From assembly GCF_029632765.1 (NCBI RefSeq), contig NZ_CP121247.1, positions 1,178,001-1,242,000 of the forward strand: a stretch of 64,000 bases of DNA, in the 5' to 3' direction. The notes below the pieces were generated by a model. It was not told where the DNA came from. It saw only the letters and a program-made list of their open reading frames with translations, and did no database searches. A program made the translations under genes and the position numbers. Shown piece after piece: positions 1 through 7,624 of this stretch. Every line of letters starts with the position of its first letter. Within the stretch, counting starts at the first letter, position 1. The stretch is from Arcanobacterium wilhelmae. GTDB taxonomy: Bacteria > Actinomycetota > Actinomycetes > Actinomycetales > Actinomycetaceae.

Positions 1-487
1 TGCCAGCCTGATCGTTACCCTCGGCGTATCCAAGCTCAGAGGGAATCGACACAATCAGCTTCGAGCCAACCTTCTGGCCAGAAAGGCCCTGGGTCCAGCC
101 CGGAATGACCCCCTGAAGAGAGAAGGCTGCGGGAGCGCCACGAGAGAACGACGAATCGAACGGCGTATCGTTGCCCCAGACCTGGCCGACATAGTGAGCT
201 ACAACAGTATCGGTAGGCTCGAGTACACGCCCCTTGCCTTCCTCCAGCACCAAAACCTTCAGACCAGATGGAGCGTCAGACTTCGGGAAAGCGAGCTTCG
301 TTGTTTTGGCCGAACCGGTCACCGTTGGCATTGTTGCGGCGTCGGGGTTCGTGTCGGGCTTGACCGCGGGAGCGGCGCTCGATGCCGGTGCAGATGCGGA
401 TCCCTCCGACGAAGGTTTTGACGAGCCGCAGGCTGCCAGACTCAGCGACAGCGCTCCAGCGAGGACGAGAGCAGCGAATTTACGCAA
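1..487 (-). CDS. FKBP-type peptidyl-prolyl isomerase lipoprotein (3' end outside window)
   Basis: About 162 residues are visible and no stop is reached before the left edge. The start is a TTG at 487-485, chosen because AAAGGAG sits at 499-493 and the reading from there gives a textbook lipoprotein signal: Arg-Lys, a hydrophobic run, then a lipobox ending LAAC with Cys20. A Ser/Ala/Pro-rich linker follows, then an FKBP domain with VAHYVGQVW, a FDSSF-type motif, VIPGW and IPSELGYAEG, the usual FKBP pocket signatures. The protein should be anchored outside the membrane and speed proline isomerisation in exported proteins. It lies downstream of erpA on the same strand, separated by a hairpin. 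Family is certain; substrate unknown. Confidence 0.9.
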   Translation of the reverse strand, partial: MRKFAALVLAGALSLSLAACGSSKPSSEGSASAPASSAAPAVKPDTNPDAATMPTVTGSAKTTKLAFPKSDAPSGLKVLVLEEGKGRVLEPTDTVVAHYVGQVWGNDTPFDSSFSRGAPAAFSLQGVIPGWTQGLSGQKVGSKLIVSIPSELGYAEGNDQAG

Positions 488-505
488 TGTATTCTCCTTT
501 GGCAC

Positions 506-534
506 AGTGCAACCCCGCTATGCGGGGTTGCACT
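506..534 (-). terminator. Hairpin between erpA and the FKBP lipoprotein gene
   Basis: A perfect 13-bp stem with a 3-nt loop starts 8 nt after the erpA stop. No T-run follows on the minus strand, so it may be a weak terminator or an mRNA-processing structure. The FKBP ribosome binding site begins only 7 nt further on. Confidence 0.55.
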
Positions 535-542
535 CGTTAAAC

Positions 543-890
543 TCAGTGGAACGATTCACCACAGGCGCAGGAGCCCACGGCGTTCGGGTTGTCGATCGTG
601 AAGCCCTGACGCTCGATCGTGTCGGCGAAATCGATCGTCGCCCCATCGAGGTACGGCACGGACATCTTGTCCACAACAACTTCCACACCGCCGAAATCGC
701 GAATCGCATCGCCATCGAGCGTGCGCTCGTCGAAGTAGAGCTGATACATCAGACCCGAGCAACCACCCGGCTGCACGGCAACGCGCAGACGAAGATCATC
801 GCGGCCCTCCTGGGCGAGGAGCGACTTCACCTTCTGTGCGGCTCCCTCGGTGAGAGCGACGTTGTGAGTCGCTTCGATCGTTTCAGTCAT
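543..890 (-). CDS. erpA: Iron-sulfur cluster insertion protein (ErpA/HesB family)
   Basis: 115 residues, the usual length for A-type Fe-S carriers. The three ligand cysteines are in place: Cys44 in GGCSG and Cys108/Cys110 in the C-terminal SCACGESF. The family receives Fe-S clusters from the scaffold and delivers them to apo-enzymes in the cytosol. The ATG at 890 has a GGAGGAAAGGC-like binding site just upstream. It lies between a glycerate-kinase-like gene and an exported isomerase, an order that matches other actinobacteria (Rv2204c-Rv2205c in M. tuberculosis, from memory). ErpA versus another A-type subgroup cannot be decided without a tree. Confidence 0.93.
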   Translation of the reverse strand: MTETIEATHNVALTEGAAQKVKSLLAQEGRDDLRLRVAVQPGGCSGLMYQLYFDERTLDGDAIRDFGGVEVVVDKMSVPYLDGATIDFADTIERQGFTIDNPNAVGSCACGESFH

Positions 891-952
891 GCCTTTCCTC
901 CTACTGTCTAGGTCTTATGCTCAACTACCCTATGCCCCGCGGCGGGAACTTT

Positions 953-2059
953 CTAGTCCCAACCCCAGGTTCGTGCCACACGACTCACTTGCTCGTCGAG
1001 CAAGATGGGGATCATAGCGAGGGCGTCAATGGGGGTTTCTTCTTCAGCGTAAGCATCTTCACGAAGTTCGTATGCCCCGTTCAGCCCGAGCCGAGGCAGT
1101 TCCCCCTTGCGCAGGCCGGCGCGGTCGAAGATTACGACAACGGGCGCAGCTTCCTGTGAGGCAAGCTCGACACAGGTTTGGACCCCAGAGGGGACGTCCA
1201 CTCCGATCGTATCGCCGACGTAAACAACCAGATCGTACGGCTCATCTCCGAGACCCTGCCCGCGGCGGGTGAGGAACGAACCGAGAGGCCGCACTTGCGC
1301 CCCGAGCAGGTCGAACATGAGTCCGAGCCCGCCGCCGACGCCGGAGTATGCGCTAGTTGTACTCGGTTGTGATCCAGCGAGGAGAGATTTGCGAGAAATC
1401 TGTGCCTGCGCCGCTTCGAGCGCGTGCGCGATCTCGCCGATTTCACGCTCTGCCTCGAGCGCGGCCCTCGAGCCGAGTTTGGGTTCCCAATGGCGCGCGA
1501 CGCCGGAGAGCCCGGTGAGCGCCATCGCGGACGGGTACGTGAGGATCATACGCACGCCCGCAAGACGACGTCGGGCGGTGAGCAAGGCCAGCGACAGCTC
1601 GTTGGGATCCGTCGAGACTGGCTGGCCTGCGAGATGGGCAAGCATGCCCAGGCCGACGTCGGTGTGCCGCATGAGCGTGGGCACGTGCACGTGGATCTGG
1701 TGGGCGCCAGACATCACAAGATGATCAAGATCGGCGCCGAGAAAATCGCTGCTCCCGCGAGGGTCCGATTCCCCGCTCCACGTCAAAGAGTTGGCCAGAT
1801 CGATCGTCCACTCGTTGCGCCCTGACCACCAGATCCGGCGCGGTTCGTCGCCCAACTGAAGGGACGAGAGTTCAGGGTTGATGTACTCCATGACCTCGTC
1901 GAGCCCGGTGCCAACATGCGCCACGACGTCGCCTTCCGCGATCGGCGCGATCTGAACGTCGTCGTGCGGACGCACGGAAAACCAGGCACGCTGAGCGCGC
2001 CCGGCGACGGCCACAGGGCCGATGCCGCCGAGCGCGCTCGCGACCAGCAAAATCCTCAC
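953..2059 (-). CDS. Glycerate-kinase-family protein, probably degenerate
   Basis: 368 residues from a GTG at 2059 that overlaps the stop of the upstream peptidase gene by 4 bp (GTGA), so the two are translationally coupled. The fold is recognisable from a glycine-rich SGVGGGLGLMFDLLGAQVRP segment (about residues 243-262) and a YDLVVYVGDTIGVD segment, equivalent to the glycerate kinase GGLGA and DLVITGEGRxD motifs. The key residues differ: GEGxxD has become a GDTIGVD-type sequence and the GSATNDGG loop is not recognisable. The N-terminus also lacks the usual APDSFK start. It occupies the position of the mycobacterial glycerate kinase gene. Catalytic activity is doubtful. Confidence 0.6.
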   Translation of the reverse strand: MRILLVASALGGIGPVAVAGRAQRAWFSVRPHDDVQIAPIAEGDVVAHVGTGLDEVMEYINPELSSLQLGDEPRRIWWSGRNEWTIDLANSLTWSGESDPRGSSDFLGADLDHLVMSGAHQIHVHVPTLMRHTDVGLGMLAHLAGQPVSTDPNELSLALLTARRRLAGVRMILTYPSAMALTGLSGVARHWEPKLGSRAALEAEREIGEIAHALEAAQAQISRKSLLAGSQPSTTSAYSGVGGGLGLMFDLLGAQVRPLGSFLTRRGQGLGDEPYDLVVYVGDTIGVDVPSGVQTCVELASQEAAPVVVIFDRAGLRKGELPRLGLNGAYELREDAYAEEETPIDALAMIPILLDEQVSRVARTWGWD

Positions 2060-3393
2060 TTGCCGAGCCTACTCAGCAACAGCGCCTCAGCGACGATGGC
2101 GTTACGCCAATCGCCTAAGTGAAGCGACTCGTTCGCCGAATGCGCACGCGTATCTGGATCTTCCACGCCAGTGACCAAAATATCCGCATTCGGGAACTCC
2201 GCCTTCAACGTGGAAATGAAGGGGATGGAGCCACCCAGGCCGATATCAACGCTCTCGTGTCCGAACGCCTCGGCGAGTACTTCGTGGGCGAGCTGCTGAA
2301 CCGGGGTATCTTCCCCAGCAATGAAGCCAGGCCCAGCCTCGAGAACGCGTGCGGTCACGTGCGCTCCAAACGGCGCGTGCGAGACCAAGTGATCGACAAG
2401 CGCCTGGGCGGCTTCCGCTGGATCCTGGGCCGGCGGGACACGCAACGAAATGTGGGCGCGCGTACGCGGAGAAATCGTGTTCGACGAGATTTCCGTGGGG
2501 GTCACGTCCATTCCGATGACGGCGATCGCAGGCTTCGTCCAAATGCGACCAGCGAGCGAACCCGAACCGGCGAACTGGACACCGTCCAAAATGCCCGTAT
2601 CTGCTCGAAGATCCACTTCCGGGTAATCGACGGTTGCAGTGTCTTCCTGCAACAAACCCTCGACCGCAACGTTGCCTTCCTCATCGTGAAGCGTGGCGAT
2701 GAGGCGAGCCATCAACGTGACGGAATCCAAGATCGGTCCGCCGTACATGCCCGAGTGAAGGGCGTGATCGAGAACCTCAAGGTCCACTTCCACCTCAGTC
2801 ACGCCGCGGAGGGACGTGGTGAGCGAGGGAATGCCGACTTTCCAGTTACCGGAATCGGCAACAACGATCACGTCCGCCGCGAGGCGATCCTTGTACGTGT
2901 GGAGGAATTCGTCGAATGTGGGCGAGCCGACCTCTTCCTCTCCTTCGATGAACACGCGGATTCCGACGCCGGGATCGGCGTTCTCGATCGCTGCAACATG
3001 GAGCATGACGCCCGCTTTGTCATCTGCGGCGCCACGGCCGTACAAGCGATCACCCTTGCGCACAGCAGTAAACGGATCGTCCTGATCCCACGCAGCATAA
3101 TCGCCGGTGGGCTGAACGTCGTGGTGCCCGTAGAGCAAGATGGTGGGACGGCCAGGCTCAGCCTCGCGCGAGGCAAGAATCGCCGGACGGCCCTGCTTCC
3201 CGTTTGCTTCAAGCTCGATAATCTCGGTTTCAAGGCCCAGAGCCTCGAATTTCGCGGCAATCCATGTTGCGCTTTCACGCATGTGAGCCTGATCGAAGGA
3301 GAGTTGGGAAACGGATGGGATCGCCACATGCTCAGTTAATGCCTCGATGTAGTGTTCCATCTTGTCGTCAATACGTTTTGCGATTTCATTCAT
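2056..3393 (-). CDS. M20 family metallopeptidase (dipeptidase)
   Basis: 445 residues. The open frame runs further upstream, but the homologous sequence begins at the ATG at 3393 (MNEIAKRID), so I use that start. Metal-binding motifs are intact: YGHHDVQP (about residues 88-95), GRGAADDKAG (119-128) and the catalytic EGEEEVGSP (150-158). A dimerisation domain with an LHSGMYGG-type loop follows. These cytosolic enzymes use two zinc ions to cleave dipeptides or related amide bonds; the exact substrate cannot be read from sequence. It is divergent from the DUF3043 gene and coupled by a 4-bp overlap to the glycerate-kinase-like gene downstream. Confidence 0.92.
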   Translation of the reverse strand: MNEIAKRIDDKMEHYIEALTEHVAIPSVSQLSFDQAHMRESATWIAAKFEALGLETEIIELEANGKQGRPAILASREAEPGRPTILLYGHHDVQPTGDYAAWDQDDPFTAVRKGDRLYGRGAADDKAGVMLHVAAIENADPGVGIRVFIEGEEEVGSPTFDEFLHTYKDRLAADVIVVADSGNWKVGIPSLTTSLRGVTEVEVDLEVLDHALHSGMYGGPILDSVTLMARLIATLHDEEGNVAVEGLLQEDTATVDYPEVDLRADTGILDGVQFAGSGSLAGRIWTKPAIAVIGMDVTPTEISSNTISPRTRAHISLRVPPAQDPAEAAQALVDHLVSHAPFGAHVTARVLEAGPGFIAGEDTPVQQLAHEVLAEAFGHESVDIGLGGSIPFISTLKAEFPNADILVTGVEDPDTRAHSANESLHLGDWRNAIVAEALLLSRLGK

Positions 3394-3471
3394 GCCCTTA
3401 AGCCTATCGCGCCTCACGCAATGTTGCGTAAAATGGTCAGGCACGTGATCGAGTTTGACAAAGGAAGACGA

Positions 3472-4149
3472 GTGTTCGGAAAGAAGCAAAACGAGCCGGC
3501 TGAAGAAGTACACACACCACAGGCAACGCTGCCGAAGGGATACACGCCGTCCAAGGGAGCACCCACTCCCCGTCGAAAGGATCAGGTTCGTCGTCGTCAG
3601 CGCCCGCTCGTCCAGGATCGGACCTCGCTCACGAAAGAGGAGCGCAAGGCGCGCCGCGCCGAAGATCGCGCACGCGCCGACGAGGCCTACCACCGCGAAC
3701 AGGAAGCGATGCGCACCGGCGATGAGCGCCACATGCCCGCGCGTTTCCAAGGCGCCTGGCGCCGATTCGGTCGCGATTACATCGACGCATCTGGCCCGTG
3801 GGGTGCATTCTTCATTCCGCTGGCGTTCCTCTTGCTCCCCACAATTTTCTTTCAGGCGCAATTCCCGCGCGTGGGAACGCTTACCACAATCGGTATCTAT
3901 CTCATCCTGATCGTCATGGGTATCCAGGGCGCCATCGTGGCGCGCCGTGCTCAGATTCTCGCTGGCCACCGCTACGGTTTCGAGCATGTCAAGCGAGGCT
4001 ACTTCTCTCAGATGTTCGGCCGCACCTTCTATCTGCGCCGCTGGCGTATGCCGGCTGCCCAGGTTGCTCGCGGTGAGTTCCCCAAGGGCTCGTCGAAGGA
4101 AGATCTAGCAGCTGCGAAGGCCGCCTACAAGGAGTGGAAGAAGAACTAG
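3472..4149 (+). CDS. DUF3043 membrane protein
   Basis: 225 residues from a GTG at 3472, preceded by AAGGAAG at 3461-3467. The frame is open upstream to 3352, but that part overlaps the divergent peptidase start and looks non-native. The N-terminal ~110 residues are highly charged with many Arg and Lys. Two membrane segments follow (around residues 112-130 and 138-158), then a short basic cytosolic tail ending KEWKKN. This is the layout of the actinobacterial DUF3043 family, whose function is unknown. It converges with the next gene, with stop codons overlapping by 4 bp. Confidence 0.85.
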   Translation: MFGKKQNEPAEEVHTPQATLPKGYTPSKGAPTPRRKDQVRRRQRPLVQDRTSLTKEERKARRAEDRARADEAYHREQEAMRTGDERHMPARFQGAWRRFGRDYIDASGPWGAFFIPLAFLLLPTIFFQAQFPRVGTLTTIGIYLILIVMGIQGAIVARRAQILAGHRYGFEHVKRGYFSQMFGRTFYLRRWRMPAAQVARGEFPKGSSKEDLAAAKAAYKEWKKN

Positions 4150-4583
4150 TTCCCTCGAGCAGCAACACGGGCTGGATCCGACCATGCAAGCCAGCCGAGC
4201 GCAAAAATCGTGCCGATGGCCGGGAGGAAAAAATACTCCTTTCCGGCCATTTGCCATGGATTCACCGCTGAAAAGGCTGCGGGGGCTACGACGCCGATGA
4301 GGGAGCCGAGCACATTCAGGCTCCAGCTCACCCACGCGATGCGGCGCATTTTTCGCCCATTGTGAATCAACCCTGCGGTCCCCAGCACCCACGCGATAGC
4401 GGCAAGCAGGGTTGTCACGGCACCGCCGACGTCGCCGGCGACAAACTGCGCAGTCGCTGCGAGGACGGCTCGCCATGCGAAAATTGTGCTCGCGACCGCA
4501 AGAAGAATCATGAGTGCGATCGGCCACCCCCACGAGCGTGTGCGGGTGTCTGTGAGTTGCGGCGAACCTGGTGCTTTATTCAT
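4146..4583 (-). CDS. Small four-helix integral membrane protein
   Basis: 145 residues with about four hydrophobic segments (roughly 20-38, 45-65, 80-100 and 118-135) and short polar loops. A conserved-looking NGRKMRRIAWVSWSLN stretch lies between helices two and three. I do not recognise a named family beyond conserved actinobacterial membrane proteins. It converges with DUF3043 (4-bp overlap) and is divergent from pepA, so it shares the 45-bp intergenic region at 4584-4627 as promoter space. Confidence 0.7.
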   Translation of the reverse strand: MNKAPGSPQLTDTRTRSWGWPIALMILLAVASTIFAWRAVLAATAQFVAGDVGGAVTTLLAAIAWVLGTAGLIHNGRKMRRIAWVSWSLNVLGSLIGVVAPAAFSAVNPWQMAGKEYFFLPAIGTIFALGWLAWSDPARVAARGN

Positions 4584-4627
4584 CGCACCATTTATACCAT
4601 TGCGCGCGCCTGGCTTAGGATAGATGC

Positions 4628-6061
4628 GTGACTACTTTGACTGTTTCCAATATTTTGTCCGCGCCCACCGCACCCACAATCGTGGGTCTCGTGGGCGATC
4701 CGCTGACGGTGGCATCAAACCTTTCCGATGCCACCACGATCGAGGCTCTTGCCGCAGCATTCACGCTGGTGGGCGCTTCCACCTCTCTCGGTTCGACCAC
4801 CACGCTCGTGCACAACGGCGCCGTGGTGATCGGCGTCGGCCTGGGTGACGACGCTGGCCACGAGGAACTCCGCCAGGCTGCGGGCGCGGGCGTCCGCGCT
4901 GCCGCAGGCCTGGGCGAAGCACACGTCGCCCTTGCCCATGAGGCCGCGATCGACCTCGAGGCGATTGTGGAGGGCTCACTCTTCGCCGCCTACGATTTCA
5001 CCACCTATCACACACCGAAGAAGCCCGCGGTCGAAACGATCACTGTTCACTCCCCTATCACCGAGGACGTGGATGTGATTGTTGAGCATGCCACCGTGCT
5101 TCGCGATTCGATCGCACGCGTTCGCGATCTCGTCAACACCGCACCAAACCATCTCAACCCCGAAAACTTCTCCCTCCTTGCGAAGGACGAGGCTGAAAAG
5201 GTTGGCCTGTCCGTCAAGATTTACGAGGGCCAAGAACTCGTTGACGAGAAGCTCAACGGTCTGATCGCTGTTGGCAAGGGCGCCGAGCACGGCCCGCGCC
5301 TGGTGCGTGTGGAGTGGAACCCGGAAGGAGCAAAGGGCTACACCGCACTCGTCGGGAAGGGCATCACCTACGATTCGGGCGGCTATTCGCTCAAGCCCTC
5401 CACCTCGATGGTGACGATGAAGACCGATATGACCGGCTCGGCAACGATTCTTCAGACGGTCATCGCTGCCGCGCGCCTGGGTATTCAGCGCCGCGTCGTG
5501 GCGTGGATGTGCCTTGCGGAGAACATGGTGTCGGCTACCTCGTCGCGCCCAGATGATGTGATCACCTACCGCAACGGCACAACTGTGGAGATCAACAACA
5601 CGGATGCTGAGGGCCGCGTTGTCATGGCTGATGGCCTCATCATGGCGACCGAAGAAAAGCCGGACGAAGTGATCGATATCGCCACGCTCACGGGCGCCCA
5701 GATCATCGCGCTCGGCAACCGCTACTGCGGCGTCATGGGCACCGAGTCTATTCGGGACGACGTCGTCGCCGCTGCCGACATGGTAGGCGAGCTCGCCTGG
5801 CCGATGCCGCTACCGAAGGAACTGCGAAAGAGCCTGGATTCGCCGGTTGCCGACATGCGCAACTCGGGATCGCGTCCGGGCGGCATGCTCGTTGCCGGCC
5901 TGTACTTGAAGGAATTCGTGGGCGATACCCCATGGGCTCATATCGATATCGCAGGCCCGTCCTTCAACCAGGATTCAGCCTGGGGCTACACGCCGAAGAA
6001 CGCAACCGGCGTGATGGTGCGCACCCTCGTCGGATTCCTTGAGGAAAAGGCGAGCGAGTAA
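4628..6061 (+). CDS. pepA: Leucyl aminopeptidase (M17)
   Basis: 477 residues from a GTG at 4628. The C-terminal catalytic domain carries the M17 metal and active-site residues: VGKGITYDSGGYSLKP (residues 242-257, with Lys244 and Asp249), KTDMTGSA (265-272) and the family signature NTDAEGR (324-330). The N-terminal 170 residues form the less conserved regulatory domain. These hexameric cytosolic enzymes use two metal ions to remove N-terminal residues from peptides. The gene stands alone and ends in a strong terminator at 6084-6120. Confidence 0.95.
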   Translation: MTTLTVSNILSAPTAPTIVGLVGDPLTVASNLSDATTIEALAAAFTLVGASTSLGSTTTLVHNGAVVIGVGLGDDAGHEELRQAAGAGVRAAAGLGEAHVALAHEAAIDLEAIVEGSLFAAYDFTTYHTPKKPAVETITVHSPITEDVDVIVEHATVLRDSIARVRDLVNTAPNHLNPENFSLLAKDEAEKVGLSVKIYEGQELVDEKLNGLIAVGKGAEHGPRLVRVEWNPEGAKGYTALVGKGITYDSGGYSLKPSTSMVTMKTDMTGSATILQTVIAAARLGIQRRVVAWMCLAENMVSATSSRPDDVITYRNGTTVEINNTDAEGRVVMADGLIMATEEKPDEVIDIATLTGAQIIALGNRYCGVMGTESIRDDVVAAADMVGELAWPMPLPKELRKSLDSPVADMRNSGSRPGGMLVAGLYLKEFVGDTPWAHIDIAGPSFNQDSAWGYTPKNATGVMVRTLVGFLEEKASE

Positions 6062-6083
6062 GCCTCGCGTTTCGCATACTAAT

Positions 6084-6120
6084 AGAGCCGGGCCCGACGT
6101 CGTCGGGCCCGGCTCTTTTC
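6084..6120 (+). terminator. Rho-independent terminator of pepA
   Basis: A perfect 16-bp GC-rich stem (AGAGCCGGGCCCGACG and its complement) with a 1-nt centre, followed by TTTT, 23 nt after the pepA stop. Confidence 0.92.
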
Positions 6121-6249
6121 AAAAAACGTTAATTACGTAACGAAATCAGCCCCTTAAGAAGCGCGCATCGTCGGCTCAGCCATGGAAGAATGGGACTAAA
6201 GTGCTGGAAGAGGTCCGGCATCCACTTTCTGACTTCGAGGGAGAGGTTT

Positions 6250-7614
6250 GTGACTACTCAGGAATACGACATCGTTATTCTCGGTGCAGGATCCGGCGGT
6301 TACGCCGCGGCACTTCGCGCCGGACAGCTCGGGCTCAAGGTCGCGCTGATCGAGGGAGACAAGGTTGGTGGCACCTGCCTTCACCGTGGTTGTATCCCCA
6401 CGAAGGCCCTTCTGCACGTTGCGGAAGTTGCCGACGAAATGCGCGAAGGCTCCAACATCGGCGTGATGGGCAACTTTGATCACATCGATATGTCAGCCGT
6501 GAACTCCTACAAGAACGGCGTGATCGAGAAGATGTACAAGGGCCTCACGGGCCTCGTGGCTTCGCGCAACGTCGAGACCATCTCTGGCTGGGGTCGCCTC
6601 GTGGCCAAGGATACCGTGGAGGTCAACGGCCAGCAGATCAAGGGCAAGAACATCATCCTCGCCTCGGGCTCGTTCTCCAAGACCATCGGCCAGACGATCA
6701 CGAACCGTGTGATCACCTCCGAGCAGGCCCTGAACATGGACGTTGTGCCGAAGTCCGTTGTCGTTCTCGGCGGCGGTGTCATCGGTGTTGAGTTCGCTTC
6801 TGTGTGGGCTTCGTACGGCGCTGAGGTCACCATCATCGAGGGTCTCGACCACCTGGTTCCGAACGAGGATGAGGCGATCTCGAAGAACCTTGAGCGCCAG
6901 TTCCGTAAGCGCAAGATCGCTTTCAAGACGAAGACCATGTTCGACCACGTCGAGGAGGACGCCAACGGCGTTCACGTCTTCACACAGGATGGCAAGCAGT
7001 TCGACGCCGAGTACCTCCTGATCGCCATCGGCCGCGGCCCAAACACCGCGAACATGGGCTACGAGGAGCAAGGCATCCCGATGGATCGAGGCTTCGTGCT
7101 CACGAACGAGCGTCTTCACACTGGCGTGGGCAACATCTACGCCGTCGGCGATATCGTGCCGGGCGTGCAGCTCGCTCATCGCGGTTTCCTTCAGGGCATG
7201 TTCGTTGCTGAGGAGATCGCGGGGCTCAATCCGAAGCCGCTCAACGAGAGCTATATTCCGCGCGTCACCTTCTGTAACCCCGAGATCGCCTCGGTTGGTC
7301 TCACAGAGAAGGCCGCGAAGGAGAAGTACGGCGAAGTTGAAACCGCCGAGTTCAACCTTACCGGCAACGGCAAGTCCCAGATGCTGGGCGCTGCCGGTTT
7401 CGTCAAGCTCGTTCGCGAAAAGGATGGCCCGATCGTCGGCTTCCACGCGATCGGCGCACGTATGTCCGAGCAGATCGGCGAAGGAGAGCTCCTGGTGGCC
7501 TGGGAGGCCTTCCCCGAGGATCTCGATGGCCTGATCCACGCTCATCCAAGCCAGAACGAAGCTGTCGGCGAGGCGATGCTCGCGCTGGCAGGCAAGCCGC
7601 TTCACAACCACTGA
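6250..7614 (+). CDS. lpdA: Dihydrolipoyl dehydrogenase (E3)
   Basis: 454 residues from a GTG at 6250 (MTTQEYDIVILGAG), with GAGGGAGAGG upstream; an in-frame extension to 6190 does not look coding. The FAD-binding GAGSGGYA motif is at residues 12-19. The redox-active disulfide is GGTCLHRGCIPTK with Cys43 and Cys48. A second dinucleotide motif, VLGGGVIGVEFAS, binds NAD. The C-terminal HAHPSQNEAVGEA supplies the catalytic His-Glu pair. It reoxidises dihydrolipoamide in 2-oxoacid dehydrogenase complexes. Ten bases separate it from the E2 gene, so the two form an operon. The E1 partner in this window is aceE at 27.1 kb. Confidence 0.96.
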   Translation: MTTQEYDIVILGAGSGGYAAALRAGQLGLKVALIEGDKVGGTCLHRGCIPTKALLHVAEVADEMREGSNIGVMGNFDHIDMSAVNSYKNGVIEKMYKGLTGLVASRNVETISGWGRLVAKDTVEVNGQQIKGKNIILASGSFSKTIGQTITNRVITSEQALNMDVVPKSVVVLGGGVIGVEFASVWASYGAEVTIIEGLDHLVPNEDEAISKNLERQFRKRKIAFKTKTMFDHVEEDANGVHVFTQDGKQFDAEYLLIAIGRGPNTANMGYEEQGIPMDRGFVLTNERLHTGVGNIYAVGDIVPGVQLAHRGFLQGMFVAEEIAGLNPKPLNESYIPRVTFCNPEIASVGLTEKAAKEKYGEVETAEFNLTGNGKSQMLGAAGFVKLVREKDGPIVGFHAIGARMSEQIGEGELLVAWEAFPEDLDGLIHAHPSQNEAVGEAMLALAGKPLHNH

Positions 7615-7624
7615 GGAGTAACAC

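Noticed and set aside
3394..3987. N-terminal extension of the M20 peptidase by about 200 residues
   Set aside because: It runs antisense to the DUF3043 gene and the family's sequence starts at MNEIAKRID.
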